A DNA stretch of 64,000 nt from VRUE01 sp963715455 (GTDB taxonomy: Bacteria > Actinomycetota > Thermoleophilia > Solirubrobacterales > 70-9). Both the position numbers and the translations under genes were made by a program. The DNA is taken from the NCBI GenBank assembly GCA_963715455.1, contig OY970245.1, forward strand, positions 992,001-1,056,000. The letters are read 5' to 3'. The notes under the pieces are model-generated. The model was not told the origin of the DNA. It saw only the letters and a list, made by a program, of their open reading frames with translations, and ran no database searches. Below, in pieces: positions 44,150-52,974 of the stretch (its first letter is position 1; the number at the start of each line of letters is the position of its first letter).

Positions 44150-44527
44150 TCAGGGACCAACTATCTCGATTCTGTACCCGTCGGGGTCGCGGAAGAAGCA
44201 GATGCGGTGGCCCTCGGTGCGGCCGCCGGGGCGGTAGGGGGGCTTTTCGGGCTCGACGCCCGCGGCGGAGAGCTGCTCGATCGTTGCGTCGAGGTCGTCG
44301 ACGGCAAGGGCGATGTGGTTGTAGCCGGTGCCGTGCTCGTAGCCGGTGACCCCGTGGTTGTAAGTCAGCTCCAGGACGGGGTTCTCGCCGGGCAGGTTCA
44401 TGAAGATGTTGATCGCCTCGTCGCCGATCGGCATGCGACCGGCCACTTCGAAGCCGAGCTTTTCGTAAAAGGCGATCGATCGATCGATGTCGCCGATCCG
44501 GTAGCAGGTGTGCAAGAAGGTCGGCAT
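44150..44527 (-). CDS. gloA: Glyoxalase I-like VOC protein
   Basis: The product is 125 residues, close to lactoylglutathione lyase. Likely metal ligands are His6 (MPTFLHTCYRIGD), Glu in NPVLELTYNHGV, His in TGYNHIALAVDDL and Glu at the end (PDGYRIEIVGP). All four positions are filled. Actinobacteria usually lack glutathione, so a mycothiol or other hemithioacetal substrate is possible. It diverges from the penicillin-binding protein gene. Confidence 0.85.
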   Translation of the reverse strand: MPTFLHTCYRIGDIDRSIAFYEKLGFEVAGRMPIGDEAINIFMNLPGENPVLELTYNHGVTGYEHGTGYNHIALAVDDLDATIEQLSAAGVEPEKPPYRPGGRTEGHRICFFRDPDGYRIEIVGP

Positions 44528-44567
44528 TCGTGGGCAAGGCTACCGCCCTCCCTACAATTACAGCCGA

Positions 44568-46712
44568 ATGGTGCGCCGTACCCGAGTGCGACGCCGCAGG
44601 TCGCACACCTCCCTCAAGAAGAAGCTGCTGGTCCCGGTCGGGATCCTGGCCGTCGCGATCGCAATCGCGGGCGGCGTCGGTGCCAGCTGGGCGATCGACG
44701 TCTACGAGTCGGCGCCGCCGATCTCCAGCCTCAAGCCGGTGCAGAAGGGCCGCTCCTCCGCGATCTATGCGGCCGACGGCAGCCTGATCGGCTTCATCCA
44801 GTCGGAAAACATCCGCCAGCCGGTTCCTGGCCGGGTGATCCCGCAGACGATCAAGGACGCCACGGTGGCGATCGAGGACAAGAACTTCTACGAGCACGGG
44901 GCGATCGACCCACCGGCGATCGTGCGCGCCGCCTGGAAGAACCTGATGGCCGGCGGCAAGCCCGTGCAGGGGGCCTCGACGATCACCCAGCAACTGGTCC
45001 GCAACCTCTACATCCAGAACCCGGAAGAGACGATCGAGCGCAAGATACGCGAAGCGCACCTCGCCTACGAACAGGAGGAGCAGCACAGCAAGGAGGACAT
45101 CCTCACGCAGTACCTCAACACCGCGCCCTACGGCACGGTCGAAGGGGAGACCGCGGTTGGCGTCGAGGCGGCCGCGCAGACCTACTTCGCCAAGCCCGCC
45201 AAGGAGCTTGGGTTGAACGAATCGGCGCTGATCGCCGGCCTGCCGCAGGCGCCCTCCGAATACAACCCCTTCCTCAATCCCCGGGCGGCGATCGATCGTC
45301 GCGACGAGGTGCTCAAGGCGATGGAGGAGGAGGGCTACATCACGCCTTCCGAATACAGCGAGGCGGTCAACAGCGGCTTGGGTCTCAACCCCGGTCACAA
45401 GTACCGGACGATCAAGGACCAGTTCCTCTTCGACTTGGTCCAGCAGGAGCTGATCGACAAGTACGGCATCAACACGGTGCGTAACGGCGGCCTCAAGGCC
45501 TACACGACGATCGACCCCGAGCTGCAGGAACGGGCGCAGGAAGCGGTCGACTCCTGTGGCGTCTGCTATCCGGAAGGGGGGCCGGCGTCCGGCCTCGCCT
45601 CGGTCGACCCCGAGACGGGGGAGATCGTCGCCCTCGCCTCAACCGAAGGCTACGACTCGGAAAGCCAGTTCAACTACGCCTGGCAGGCCCAGCGTCAGCC
45701 GGGCTCCTCGTTCAAGACCTTCGTCCTGGCGACGGCGATCATGCAGGGAGTCGACCCCGACAGCACCTACTACGACGGCAGCTCGCCGAAGACGCTCGAG
45801 ATTCCCGGCGGGGGTACCTGGACGGTCAACAACGCCGAGGGGGAGGGTGGAGGCACCCAGTCCCTTGCCTCGGCCACGTGGCACTCGACCAACGTCGTCT
45901 TCGCCCAGCTCGACCTCGATGTCGGGCCCGAAGAAGTGACTAAGACGGCCGAAGAGATGGGCATCACGTCGCCGCTCGAATCGGTGCCCGCAGAGGGCAT
46001 CGGCGGTCTCGCCGTCGGCGTCACCCCGCTGGAGATGGCAAACGCCTACGCGACCCTGGCCAACGGCGGCATCCACCACGACGCCACGGCGATCGACCGG
46101 GTCGAGTTCCCCGACGGCAAGGTCGACGAAACCAGCCCCGACGACGGCGAGCGCGTGCTCAGCGAAGGGGAGGCCTACGAAGTGACCCGCTTGCTCGAGG
46201 GCGTGATCACGCAGGGCACGGGCGCCGGCTACACCTACATGGGCTGCTCCGCCGCGGCTGGCAAGACCGGCACCTCCGAGGATCTCTCCGACGCCTGGTT
46301 CGTCGGCTACACGCCGCTTTACTCGACCGCGGTCTGGGTTGGCCACCCGCAGTCACGCGAAGCGACCGGCTACGGCGGGCCCACCGCCGGGCCGATCTGG
46401 CGCTACTACATGGAATCGGCTGTCGCCGGCGATTGCCCGGAATTCGCGGTGCCCGCCAGCCTGCCCGAGCTCGAAGGCCTCGATAGCGACAACACCTCCT
46501 CGTCGGGCGAAAGCGAATACGACTACGAATACGAATACGACGAAGAAGCCGAAGAGGAATCTTCGAAGAAAGGCGACGACGAGCCCGGGGAGTCTGAATC
46601 GAGCCCCGAGCCGGAAGCCGCACCCGCGCCCGAACCCGCTCCCGAATCGGCGCCGGCCCCTGAACCAGCTCCCGCCCCCAGCTCCGGCGGCGGCATAGCC
46701 AGCCCGCACTAG
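44568..46712 (+). CDS. Class A penicillin-binding protein
   Basis: The product is 714 residues from the ATG at 44,568. A basic cytoplasmic tail and one membrane span (LLVPVGILAVAIAIAGGVGA) lead to a GT51 transglycosylase domain with VAIEDKNFYEHGAID and QGASTITQQLVRNLYI. The transpeptidase has SxxK (GSSFKTFVLA), SxN (WHSTNVVFAQ) and KTG (AAGKTGTSEDLSDAWF). The C-terminal 75 residues are acidic and tyrosine-rich (SEYDYEYEYDEEAEEE), then Pro/Ala/Glu-rich. It polymerises and cross-links peptidoglycan outside the membrane. Confidence 0.92.
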   Translation: MVRRTRVRRRRSHTSLKKKLLVPVGILAVAIAIAGGVGASWAIDVYESAPPISSLKPVQKGRSSAIYAADGSLIGFIQSENIRQPVPGRVIPQTIKDATVAIEDKNFYEHGAIDPPAIVRAAWKNLMAGGKPVQGASTITQQLVRNLYIQNPEETIERKIREAHLAYEQEEQHSKEDILTQYLNTAPYGTVEGETAVGVEAAAQTYFAKPAKELGLNESALIAGLPQAPSEYNPFLNPRAAIDRRDEVLKAMEEEGYITPSEYSEAVNSGLGLNPGHKYRTIKDQFLFDLVQQELIDKYGINTVRNGGLKAYTTIDPELQERAQEAVDSCGVCYPEGGPASGLASVDPETGEIVALASTEGYDSESQFNYAWQAQRQPGSSFKTFVLATAIMQGVDPDSTYYDGSSPKTLEIPGGGTWTVNNAEGEGGGTQSLASATWHSTNVVFAQLDLDVGPEEVTKTAEEMGITSPLESVPAEGIGGLAVGVTPLEMANAYATLANGGIHHDATAIDRVEFPDGKVDETSPDDGERVLSEGEAYEVTRLLEGVITQGTGAGYTYMGCSAAAGKTGTSEDLSDAWFVGYTPLYSTAVWVGHPQSREATGYGGPTAGPIWRYYMESAVAGDCPEFAVPASLPELEGLDSDNTSSSGESEYDYEYEYDEEAEEESSKKGDDEPGESESSPEPEAAPAPEPAPESAPAPEPAPAPSSGGGIASPH

Positions 46713-46747
46713 CGACTACCTCGGCCCGCGCGGCCCTTCTCCCATTT

Positions 46748-46796
46748 GCGGTGCAACGCGTTGCGGCTCTCTACGGGCCGGAAAACGTTGCACCGC
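46748..46796 (+). terminator. Inverted repeat after the penicillin-binding protein gene
   Basis: GCGGTGCAACG (46,748-46,758) pairs with CGTTGCACCGC (46,786-46,796) around a 27-base loop. It begins 36 bases after the stop codon and is a likely transcription end, though no T tract follows. Confidence 0.45.
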
Positions 46797-46820
46797 GCGG
46801 TCGGGCGTCTGTCCTGTCAG

Positions 46821-46866
46821 TGACTTCGTCTTTTACCCCCGCATAGGGCCGCTAAAGGCGAAGTCA
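46821..46866. repeat. REP-like palindrome, second copy
   Basis: TGACTTCGTCTTTTA pairs imperfectly with TAAAGGCGAAGTCA, with GCATAG near the middle. The arms match those of the palindrome at 35,541-35,589. It lies 11 kb away between two co-directional genes, which fits a dispersed extragenic element. Confidence 0.6.
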
Positions 46867-46934
46867 GCGAATTCGGATGGGATTTCGGGCCTTTTCGACT
46901 TTCTGGATCGACATTGTGCTACCGTGCCGGCTCT

Positions 46935-46990
46935 GCTTATTTAGAACTAAGTCAGTCAAAAAAGTATTTGACTCAAGAAAGAAGGGATTC
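46935..46990 (+). promoter_or_regulatory. AT-rich leader of the sulfate transport operon
   Basis: In DNA that is otherwise GC-rich, the 55 bases before the binding-protein gene are AT-rich: TATTTAGAACTAAGTCAGTC, then AAAAAAGTATTTGACTCAAG. AGTCA and TGACT form a small inverted repeat. A similar AT-rich leader precedes the gene at 50,970. Both may bind the same sulfur-responsive regulator, but I cannot name it. Confidence 0.4.
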
Positions 46991-46995
46991 GGTAC

Positions 46996-48033
46996 ATGCG
47001 CAAGGCTCGTAGGGCGTCCCGGTGGCGCCACCCCGGCATCGCGGTTCTCGCATCGCTGGCACTGGTCGCTTTGGTGATCGCCGGTTGCGGTGGTAGCGAT
47101 GACGACTCGGCCACCGGTGCCTCCGGCGGCAAGCTCGACGTGGTCGGCTACTCGACCCCCGAGGCCGTCTACGAGGAAGCGCTCGAGCCTGGCTTCGAGG
47201 CGACCGCGGACGGGGCGGACGTCAGCTTCAGCAACTCCTTCGGCGCCTCCGGGGACCAGAGCCGTGCGGTCGAGGCCGGCCAGCCGGCCTCCGTCGTCCA
47301 CTTCGCCCAGGGCGGCGACATGATCCGCCTGGTCGAAGCCGACCTGGTGGCGCCCGACTGGGACAAGAACCAGTACAAGGGGATCGCCCAGGACTCGGTA
47401 GTGGTGATGACCGTCCGCAAGGGCAACCCCGAGGGCCTCGAGTCGCTCGACGACCTGCTGACCAAGGACGTCGAGATCATCACCCCAAACCCGTTCAGCT
47501 CCGGAGCCGCGCGCTGGAACATCATGGCGATCTACGGCTCGCAGCTGCACGAGGGCAAATCCCCGCAGCAGGCGCTCGACGCGGTCAAGACCGTGCTGGA
47601 AAAGACGGTCGTGCAGCCCGGCAGCGCCCGCGACGCGCTCGCCGCCTTCACCCAGGGCGAGGGCGACGTGCTGCTCGGCTACGAGAACGAGGCGATCAAG
47701 GCCCAGGAGGAGGGCGAAGACGTCGACTACGTCATCCCGCCCAGCACGATCCTGATCGAGACGCCGATCGCGGTCACCAAAGACGCGCCCGAGGCCGCCC
47801 AGAAGTTCCTCGACTACGTCTGGTCGGATGAGGGCCAAGAACTGTGGGCCGAGAACGGTTACCGCCCGGTCAACCCGGATCTGGTCGACTCGAAGCAGTT
47901 CCCGACGCCCAAGGACCTCTTCACGATCGCCGAGTTCGGCGGCTGGGAAAAAGTCAACGATGAGTTCTTCGACGACGAAACCGGCTCCGTAGCCGAGATC
48001 GAGAAGGAACTCGGAGTCTCGACGAGCGGCTGA
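46996..48033 (+). CDS. Sulfate/thiosulfate-binding lipoprotein
   Basis: The product is 345 residues. The lipoprotein signal ASLALVALVIAGCGGSDDDS places the lipidated cysteine near residue 33. The mature part is a type II periplasmic-binding fold of the Sbp/CysP family: YSTPEAVYEEALEPGF, SFSNSFGASGDQSRAVEAGQ, SVVVMTVRKGNPEGL and ITPNPFSSGAARWNIMAIYG. It captures sulfate or thiosulfate outside the membrane for the CysTWA importer encoded immediately downstream with overlapping stop and start codons. Confidence 0.92.
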   Translation: MRKARRASRWRHPGIAVLASLALVALVIAGCGGSDDDSATGASGGKLDVVGYSTPEAVYEEALEPGFEATADGADVSFSNSFGASGDQSRAVEAGQPASVVHFAQGGDMIRLVEADLVAPDWDKNQYKGIAQDSVVVMTVRKGNPEGLESLDDLLTKDVEIITPNPFSSGAARWNIMAIYGSQLHEGKSPQQALDAVKTVLEKTVVQPGSARDALAAFTQGEGDVLLGYENEAIKAQEEGEDVDYVIPPSTILIETPIAVTKDAPEAAQKFLDYVWSDEGQELWAENGYRPVNPDLVDSKQFPTPKDLFTIAEFGGWEKVNDEFFDDETGSVAEIEKELGVSTSG

Positions 48034-48941
48034 TGGACGCTCACCCGGCAAGCGTTCCCCCTGTATCCGCAGCACCCCGGGCAGGCATTCGCCTGCCCGG
48101 GCTCGGTGCTGGCCTCGGCCGTGGCTTGGTCGTCCTCTACCTGTCGCTGATGGTGATGCTGCCGCTGGCGGCGGTGGTCGACAACTCGCTCTCCGGTGGG
48201 CTAGACGCCTTCTGGAGGGCGGTCACCGGCGACCAGGCGATGGCGGCATTGAAGCTGACCGTGGTCTGCTCGCTGATCGTCGTCGCGATCAACGCCGTCT
48301 TCGGCACGATCATCGCCTGGGTCCTGGTGCGCGACGATTTCCCCGGCAAGGGGGCGGTCAACGCGCTGATCGACCTGCCCTTCGCCCTGCCGACGATCGT
48401 CGCCGGCCTCACCCTGCTCACCCTCTACGGCGCAAAAAGCCCGATTGGCCTCGACGTCGCCGGAACGAGGGTGGCCATTGTGGTGGCGCTCTGTTTCATC
48501 ACCCTGCCCTTCGTCGTCCGCTCGGTGCAGCCGCTGCTGATGGAGATGGACCGCGAGATGGAGGAGGCGGCGACCTCGCTCGGGTCGGGCGGCTTCACCA
48601 CCTTCCGCCGCATCATCTTCCCCAACCTGCTGCCGGGCGTCGTCGCCGGGGTGATGCTCGCCTTCGCCCGGGCGCTGGGCGAGTACGGCTCGCTGATCCT
48701 GATCACGGGAAACATCCCCTTCGAGACCGAGGTCTCCTCGGTCTTCATCCGCAGCCAGATCGAGTCGGGGAATACCGCTGGTGCCTCTGCTGTCTCGGTA
48801 GTGCTGTTGGCGCTCTCAGTACTGATGCTGATCGCAGTCAGCCTCTTCGCCCACTCCGGAACGCACGGCGAGAAGCGCGGCATTCTGGTTCGCGCGATCA
48901 ACCGTGTGATTGGCCGTTCCCAGCTAGGAGGGGGAGGCTGA
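48033..48941 (+). CDS. cysT: Sulfate ABC transporter permease CysT
   Basis: The product is 302 residues with about six membrane spans. The cytoplasmic coupling (EAA) loop EMEEAATSLGSGGFTTFRRI, IFPNLLPGVVAGVMLAFARA and LGEYGSLILITGNIPFETEV identify the CysT/CysU permease. ALIDLPFALPTIVAGLTLLT is also typical. It pairs with CysW to form the membrane channel. Starts and stops overlap on both sides (TGATG and ATGA), so the operon is translationally coupled. Confidence 0.92.
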   Translation: MDAHPASVPPVSAAPRAGIRLPGLGAGLGRGLVVLYLSLMVMLPLAAVVDNSLSGGLDAFWRAVTGDQAMAALKLTVVCSLIVVAINAVFGTIIAWVLVRDDFPGKGAVNALIDLPFALPTIVAGLTLLTLYGAKSPIGLDVAGTRVAIVVALCFITLPFVVRSVQPLLMEMDREMEEAATSLGSGGFTTFRRIIFPNLLPGVVAGVMLAFARALGEYGSLILITGNIPFETEVSSVFIRSQIESGNTAGASAVSVVLLALSVLMLIAVSLFAHSGTHGEKRGILVRAINRVIGRSQLGGGG

Positions 48942-49810
48942 TGACCCCCACTGCTCCTGCCAAGTGGGGCCTGCGCGGCTTGGCGTTCGGCTACCTCGGT
49001 CTGCTGCTGCTCGCCCCGGTCGGGATGATCTTCTACAAGACCTTCGAGCATGGCCTTGGGCCACCGGTTGAAGCGATGACCTCACCGGAGGCCCTTCACG
49101 CGATCCAGCTAACCCTGCTGATGGTCGCGGTCGCCGTGCCGCTGAACACCATCTTCGGCGTCGGCTGCGCGCTGCTGCTGGTCCGTCGCCGCTGGTGGGG
49201 GAACTCGATTGTCGACGGGATCATCAACCTCCCCTTCGCGGTCTCGCCAATCGTCGTCGGCCTTTCGCTCTACCTGCTCTACGGCAACACCGGCTGGTTC
49301 GGTCCCACGATGACTGAATGGGGCATCCAGGTGCTCTTCTCGTGGCCGGGCATGGTCCTGGCCAGCATCTTCGTCTCGCTGCCCTTCGTGGTGAGGGAGA
49401 CGGTGCCAGTGCTGCAGGAGATCGGCACCGAGCAGGAGCAAGCGGCCTCGACCCTCGGGGCGAACGGGTGGCAGACCTTCTGGCGGATCACCCTGCCGGC
49501 AATCCGCTGGGGCGTCGCCTACGGCGTCGTCCTCACTACCGCCCGCGTGCTGGGCGAGTTCGGCGCGGTGACGATCGTCTCCGGCTCGATCTCCGGCGAG
49601 ACGGAAACTATGCCGCTGTTCGTCGCCAAGGCCTTCGAGCAGTTCAACGAGGAAGCCGCCTACGCGGGGGCGATCGTCCTCGCCCTGCTCGCTTTGACCA
49701 CGCTGCTGCTGATGAGCGTCGGCGGCCGCAAGGCGAAGGCGAGCAGCGGTGGCTCACTACCGGCCGCCGAGCTGGCGGTCTCAACGTCAACCACGAAGGA
49801 GGGTTCCTGA
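48941..49810 (+). CDS. cysW: Sulfate ABC transporter permease CysW
   Basis: The product is 289 residues with about six spans. The coupling loop EQEQAASTLGANGWQTFWRI and LPAIRWGVAYGVVLTTARVL, then GEFGAVTIVSGSISGETETM and PLFVAKAFEQFNEEAAYAGA, are diagnostic of CysW. IINLPFAVSPIVVGLSLYLL corresponds to the matching segment in CysT. It forms the second half of the channel. Its stop overlaps the CysA start. Confidence 0.92.
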   Translation: MTPTAPAKWGLRGLAFGYLGLLLLAPVGMIFYKTFEHGLGPPVEAMTSPEALHAIQLTLLMVAVAVPLNTIFGVGCALLLVRRRWWGNSIVDGIINLPFAVSPIVVGLSLYLLYGNTGWFGPTMTEWGIQVLFSWPGMVLASIFVSLPFVVRETVPVLQEIGTEQEQAASTLGANGWQTFWRITLPAIRWGVAYGVVLTTARVLGEFGAVTIVSGSISGETETMPLFVAKAFEQFNEEAAYAGAIVLALLALTTLLLMSVGGRKAKASSGGSLPAAELAVSTSTTKEGS

Positions 49811-50850
49811 TGGGAATCGCAGTCGAGGGAGCGCACAAGCGCTTCGGTGACTTTCAGGCTCTTGACGATGTCTCGATCGACGTCCCCGACGGCTCGTTGA
49901 CAGCGCTGCTTGGCCCCAGTGGCAGCGGCAAGTCGACGCTCTTGCGGGCGATCGCCGGTCTCGAGGAGCTTGATTCCGGCCAAGTCGTGATCAACGGCCA
50001 GGACGCGACCGAGACGCCGGCGCAGAAGCGCGAGGTGGGCTTCGTCTTCCAGCACTACGCCGCCTTCAAGCACATGACCGTGTTCGGCAACGTCGCCTTC
50101 GGTCTCAAGATCCGCAAGTGGGACAAGGCGAAAACCTCCACCCGTGTGCACGAGCTGCTGCAGCTCGTGCAGCTCGACGGGCTGGCCGAGCGCTACCCCG
50201 ACCAGCTCTCGGGCGGTCAGCGACAGCGGATGGCGCTGGCCCGGGCACTTGCCGTGGAACCGCAGGTGCTGCTGCTCGACGAGCCCTTCGGGGCGCTCGA
50301 CGCCAAGGTGCGCAAGGACCTGCGCACCTGGCTGCGCCGCCTGCACGACGAGATGCACGTGACGACGATCTTCGTCACCCATGATCAGGAGGAGGCGATG
50401 GACGTCGCCGAGCAGCTCGTGGTTATGAACCAGGGGAGGGTGGAACAGTCGGGCAGCGCCGACGACCTCTACGACCACCCGGCCAACGAGTTCGTGATGA
50501 GTTTCGTCGGCGAGGTCAACCGCCTCGGCGAGCACTTCGTGCGGCCGCACGACATGACCGTCGGGCTCGATCGCGAGGATGGCGCCGAGGAGGCGATGGT
50601 GCAGCGCATCGTCGCCCTCGGCTTCGAGATCCGGGTCGAGTTCGTGCTCGGCGACGGCACCGAGGTCTGGGCCCAGCTGACCCGCGCCGAACTCCAGAAA
50701 CTGGAGCTGCGCGAGGGCCAGATCGTCTATTTGCGGCCGGGACAGGCCAAGAGCTTCAGCGGTGATGCGTCATCGCCCGACGGCAGCGGGGCCTCGACTC
50801 CCCGCGGCTCACAGGGTGGGGACGACGCAGAGGTATCTGCAGCCGCCTGA
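49810..50850 (+). CDS. cysA: Sulfate ABC transporter ATPase CysA
   Basis: The product is 346 residues. Walker A is LLGPSGSGKSTLLRAIA, signature QLSGGQRQRMALARALA, Walker B VLLLDEPFGALDAKV and H-loop IFVTHDQEEAMDVAEQL. The C-terminal regulatory domain (VRPHDMTVGLDREDGAEEAM to LRPGQAKSFSGD) is the TOBE-type domain of CysA, followed by a Ser/Gly-rich tail. It drives sulfate import. A strong hairpin follows the stop, ending the operon. Confidence 0.93.
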   Translation: MGIAVEGAHKRFGDFQALDDVSIDVPDGSLTALLGPSGSGKSTLLRAIAGLEELDSGQVVINGQDATETPAQKREVGFVFQHYAAFKHMTVFGNVAFGLKIRKWDKAKTSTRVHELLQLVQLDGLAERYPDQLSGGQRQRMALARALAVEPQVLLLDEPFGALDAKVRKDLRTWLRRLHDEMHVTTIFVTHDQEEAMDVAEQLVVMNQGRVEQSGSADDLYDHPANEFVMSFVGEVNRLGEHFVRPHDMTVGLDREDGAEEAMVQRIVALGFEIRVEFVLGDGTEVWAQLTRAELQKLELREGQIVYLRPGQAKSFSGDASSPDGSGASTPRGSQGGDDAEVSAAA

Positions 50851-50859
50851 AGGGGCGAC

Positions 50860-50898
50860 GGGACGGGGCGCACTTTTTGCCGGGTGGCGCCCCGTCCC
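50860..50898 (+). terminator. Hairpin ending the sulfate transport operon
   Basis: GGGACGGGGCGC (50,860-50,871) and GCGCCCCGTCCC (50,887-50,898) form a perfect 12-base-pair stem with a 15-base loop. It begins ten bases after the cysA stop. No T tract follows, which is common in high-GC genomes. Confidence 0.65.
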
Positions 50899-50969
50899 AT
50901 CTCGCCACCATTTTTATTTGATGCTATTCTTGATTTAGATTGTCAATAAAGACAAGAAAGGAGAGGTAG

Positions 50970-51197
50970 ATGAGCGCGCCAGACCACACGACCTTCGTTT
51001 CCCGCGGCCGGTTGAACGGCGTCCTGCGCCAGCACCCCGGCGGCGGTCCGACCGAGGGGGGCACCACTCAGCCCGCTCGAGAGCGCAGCGTGGACGAGCT
51101 TGACACCCAGACCTTCGAAGCTCTCTACTACCGCGCCCGCCTGATCCTCGGCGACTCGCTGCAGCGCCCAGGCCGTTTCCAGATCCGCGGGCACTGA
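50970..51197 (+). CDS. Small protein of unknown function behind the sulfate operon
   Basis: This encodes 75 residues, MSAPDHTTFVSRGRLNGVLR, then a Gly/Thr/Pro-rich loop and a helical end (VDELDTQTFEALYYRARLIL). AGGAGAGG precedes the ATG. The upstream 50 bases are AT-rich (TTTTTATTTGATGCTATTCT, TGATTTAGATTGTCAATAAA), like the leader of the sulfate-binding protein gene. It has its own unit, flanked by the cysA hairpin and a hairpin after its stop. A link to sulfur limitation is inference from these leaders and the position. Confidence 0.65.
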   Translation: MSAPDHTTFVSRGRLNGVLRQHPGGGPTEGGTTQPARERSVDELDTQTFEALYYRARLILGDSLQRPGRFQIRGH

Positions 51198-51250
51198 GCG
51201 CATCCGACATTGACCACGCTACAGGTGGGTGAATGTCGGATGCGCGCTCA
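51196..51250. terminator. Bidirectional terminator
   Basis: GAGCGCATCCGACATT (51,196-51,211) pairs with AATGTCGGATGCG and the following CGCTC (51,232-51,249) around a 20-base loop. It lies between the small gene and the convergent phosphatase gene, and its right arm touches the end of the phosphatase frame. Confidence 0.6.
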
Positions 51251-52891
51251 GGCGATGCGGCGCTCGAAGCTCTTCTCCAGCGAGCGCTCGTCCTCCTTGC
51301 CGGCGACGGTCTTGTCGAGCCGGGCGATCGCCTGGCGGCCGTCGAGGCGCAGGGTGGCGACCTGGTTGTCGAAGTAGGGGCCCTCGAGCAGGCGCCAGCG
51401 GATGCCCGGGTCGGGGACGCCGGCGAGCTGCGCCAAGCCGCGGGTAATGGCGGTGAAGGGGCGTGAGAAACCGGCGCGGATCACCTGGCGCTCCTTCGCT
51501 TCAAGTGGGTTGCGGTAAGGGGAGCAGACAGCTTGGTAGACAGCGCTTTGCATCCCTGTCTCAGACCGGAATGCGAGGTCGCAGAGGTATGCGTGGTGGA
51601 CGTCACCTGAGAGGACCACGATCGAGGCTGGTGGCTTGCCGCGCTTGCCGGAGCCGACCTCTTCGAGCAGCTCGCGCAGGCGTTGGAAGGAGAGCTGGAA
51701 TGACGCCCAATGGTCGAAGTCGAGAGCGCGGCGCAACCTCTCGCTGCCGCGAGCGATTGCCCCGCCCCAGGCGCCGTCGCAGAGACGCTCGTTCCAGGCC
51801 TCGAGATGGTGGAAGCCGGGGGAGAGCAGAAAGGGCACCGTGGTGGCGATCACCAGGTGGTCGAAGTCGCCGCTGGCGTGGTCGACGACCCACTCCCAGG
51901 CGCGCTCGTCGAACATCGAGCGGCGCTCCTCGGTGAGCACCCGGGCGGCGCGCGAGTCGATGAAGATCGCCCGCACGCCGTCGACGTCGCGGCAGAAGCT
52001 CCAGCGGGTGCCGGCGGCGGTCGATTCGATCTCCTTCGCCCAGCCGCGCAGCACGTCGGTCGCGTCCGGCTTGCCCCGCACCTTGGCGTAGACCTCGCTC
52101 TCGCCAAGCTCGCGCGGCGAGAGGTTGCCGAGGTGCTGATAGATCCAGTAGCTGGCGATGCCGTCGACGGCCCGCTCGTGCCACCACTCCTTGCACTCCA
52201 TCTCTTCGTGCCAGGAGTGCGAGATGTTCCAGTCGTCGCTCATGTCGTGGTCGTCCCAGGCCATCGAGACGGAGACGGTCGAGAAGAGCCAGCGAATCAG
52301 CGGGTCGCTCCACGACTCTTCGTAGAGCCAGACGTACTCCTCGAAGTCGAGCACCTCTTCACCGGGCGGCTGGCTGACGTCGCGCTTGGCACGGATCCTC
52401 TCGCGCGTGCGCGGCGAGCCCTCGTCGACGTAGATCTGGTCGCCGAGCAGGAAGAGCAGCTCCGGCCACTTGCTGCGCTCCTGGCGGGCCATTTGCGTGG
52501 CGAGCACGTGCAGGGCGTCGAGCTCGTGCCCGTCTTCGTGCTCGTCTTTGGTCAGCGTGTAGGGCTCGGTATGCGGGACGGCGACACGGCAGGAGCCAAA
52601 GCAGATGTCGAGCGGCTGGCCAGGCTCGAAGGTGCGAATCGCGCTGGGTGGCAGGCTGTGGCCCGCAGGGGGCCAGACGCGCTTGCCGTTCAGTGCCACC
52701 TCGTACTCGTAGAAGCCGCCCGGCTCGAGGCCCTCGATCTGGACCAGCGCGTAGTGGCGGCCGCAAACGCCAAAGGTCGGCTCGCGGCGACCGAGCACTT
52801 CCACCTCGCAGGCCTCGCTCGTCTGCACCCAAACTGTCGCCTCGGTTGCCGAGACGTAGCGCAGCAGGGGCCCGAGGACGAGGTCGGTCAT
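51248..52891 (-). CDS. PhoD-like alkaline phosphatase
   Basis: The product is 547 residues. A fibronectin-like N-terminal domain (LVLGPLLRYVSATEATVWVQ, EGLEPGGFYEYEVALNGKRV) precedes the PhoD metallophosphatase domain. Metal-binding motifs are CFGSCR, LLFLLGDQIYVDEGS, VSMAWDDHDMSDDWN, RAIFIDSRAARVLTEE and IVVLSGDVHHAYLCD. There is no signal peptide at this start, so it may be cytoplasmic, unlike the Tat-exported PhoD of Bacillus. It should hydrolyse phosphate esters with calcium and iron. The gene is monocistronic. Confidence 0.88.
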   Translation of the reverse strand: MTDLVLGPLLRYVSATEATVWVQTSEACEVEVLGRREPTFGVCGRHYALVQIEGLEPGGFYEYEVALNGKRVWPPAGHSLPPSAIRTFEPGQPLDICFGSCRVAVPHTEPYTLTKDEHEDGHELDALHVLATQMARQERSKWPELLFLLGDQIYVDEGSPRTRERIRAKRDVSQPPGEEVLDFEEYVWLYEESWSDPLIRWLFSTVSVSMAWDDHDMSDDWNISHSWHEEMECKEWWHERAVDGIASYWIYQHLGNLSPRELGESEVYAKVRGKPDATDVLRGWAKEIESTAAGTRWSFCRDVDGVRAIFIDSRAARVLTEERRSMFDERAWEWVVDHASGDFDHLVIATTVPFLLSPGFHHLEAWNERLCDGAWGGAIARGSERLRRALDFDHWASFQLSFQRLRELLEEVGSGKRGKPPASIVVLSGDVHHAYLCDLAFRSETGMQSAVYQAVCSPYRNPLEAKERQVIRAGFSRPFTAITRGLAQLAGVPDPGIRWRLLEGPYFDNQVATLRLDGRQAIARLDKTVAGKEDERSLEKSFERRIA

Positions 52892-52974
52892 GGCGTTCTC
52901 CTACCCGCGCGCCAGGTGCTTGACAACCTCGCTTGGCGCCCGAATCGCTTCCTCCGGGTACACAATCGGTGACG

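Noticed and set aside
43848..45398. Minus-strand frame of about 516 codons
   Set aside because: It covers the glyoxalase-like gene in another frame and the antisense of the penicillin-binding protein gene. It has no motif and no start support.
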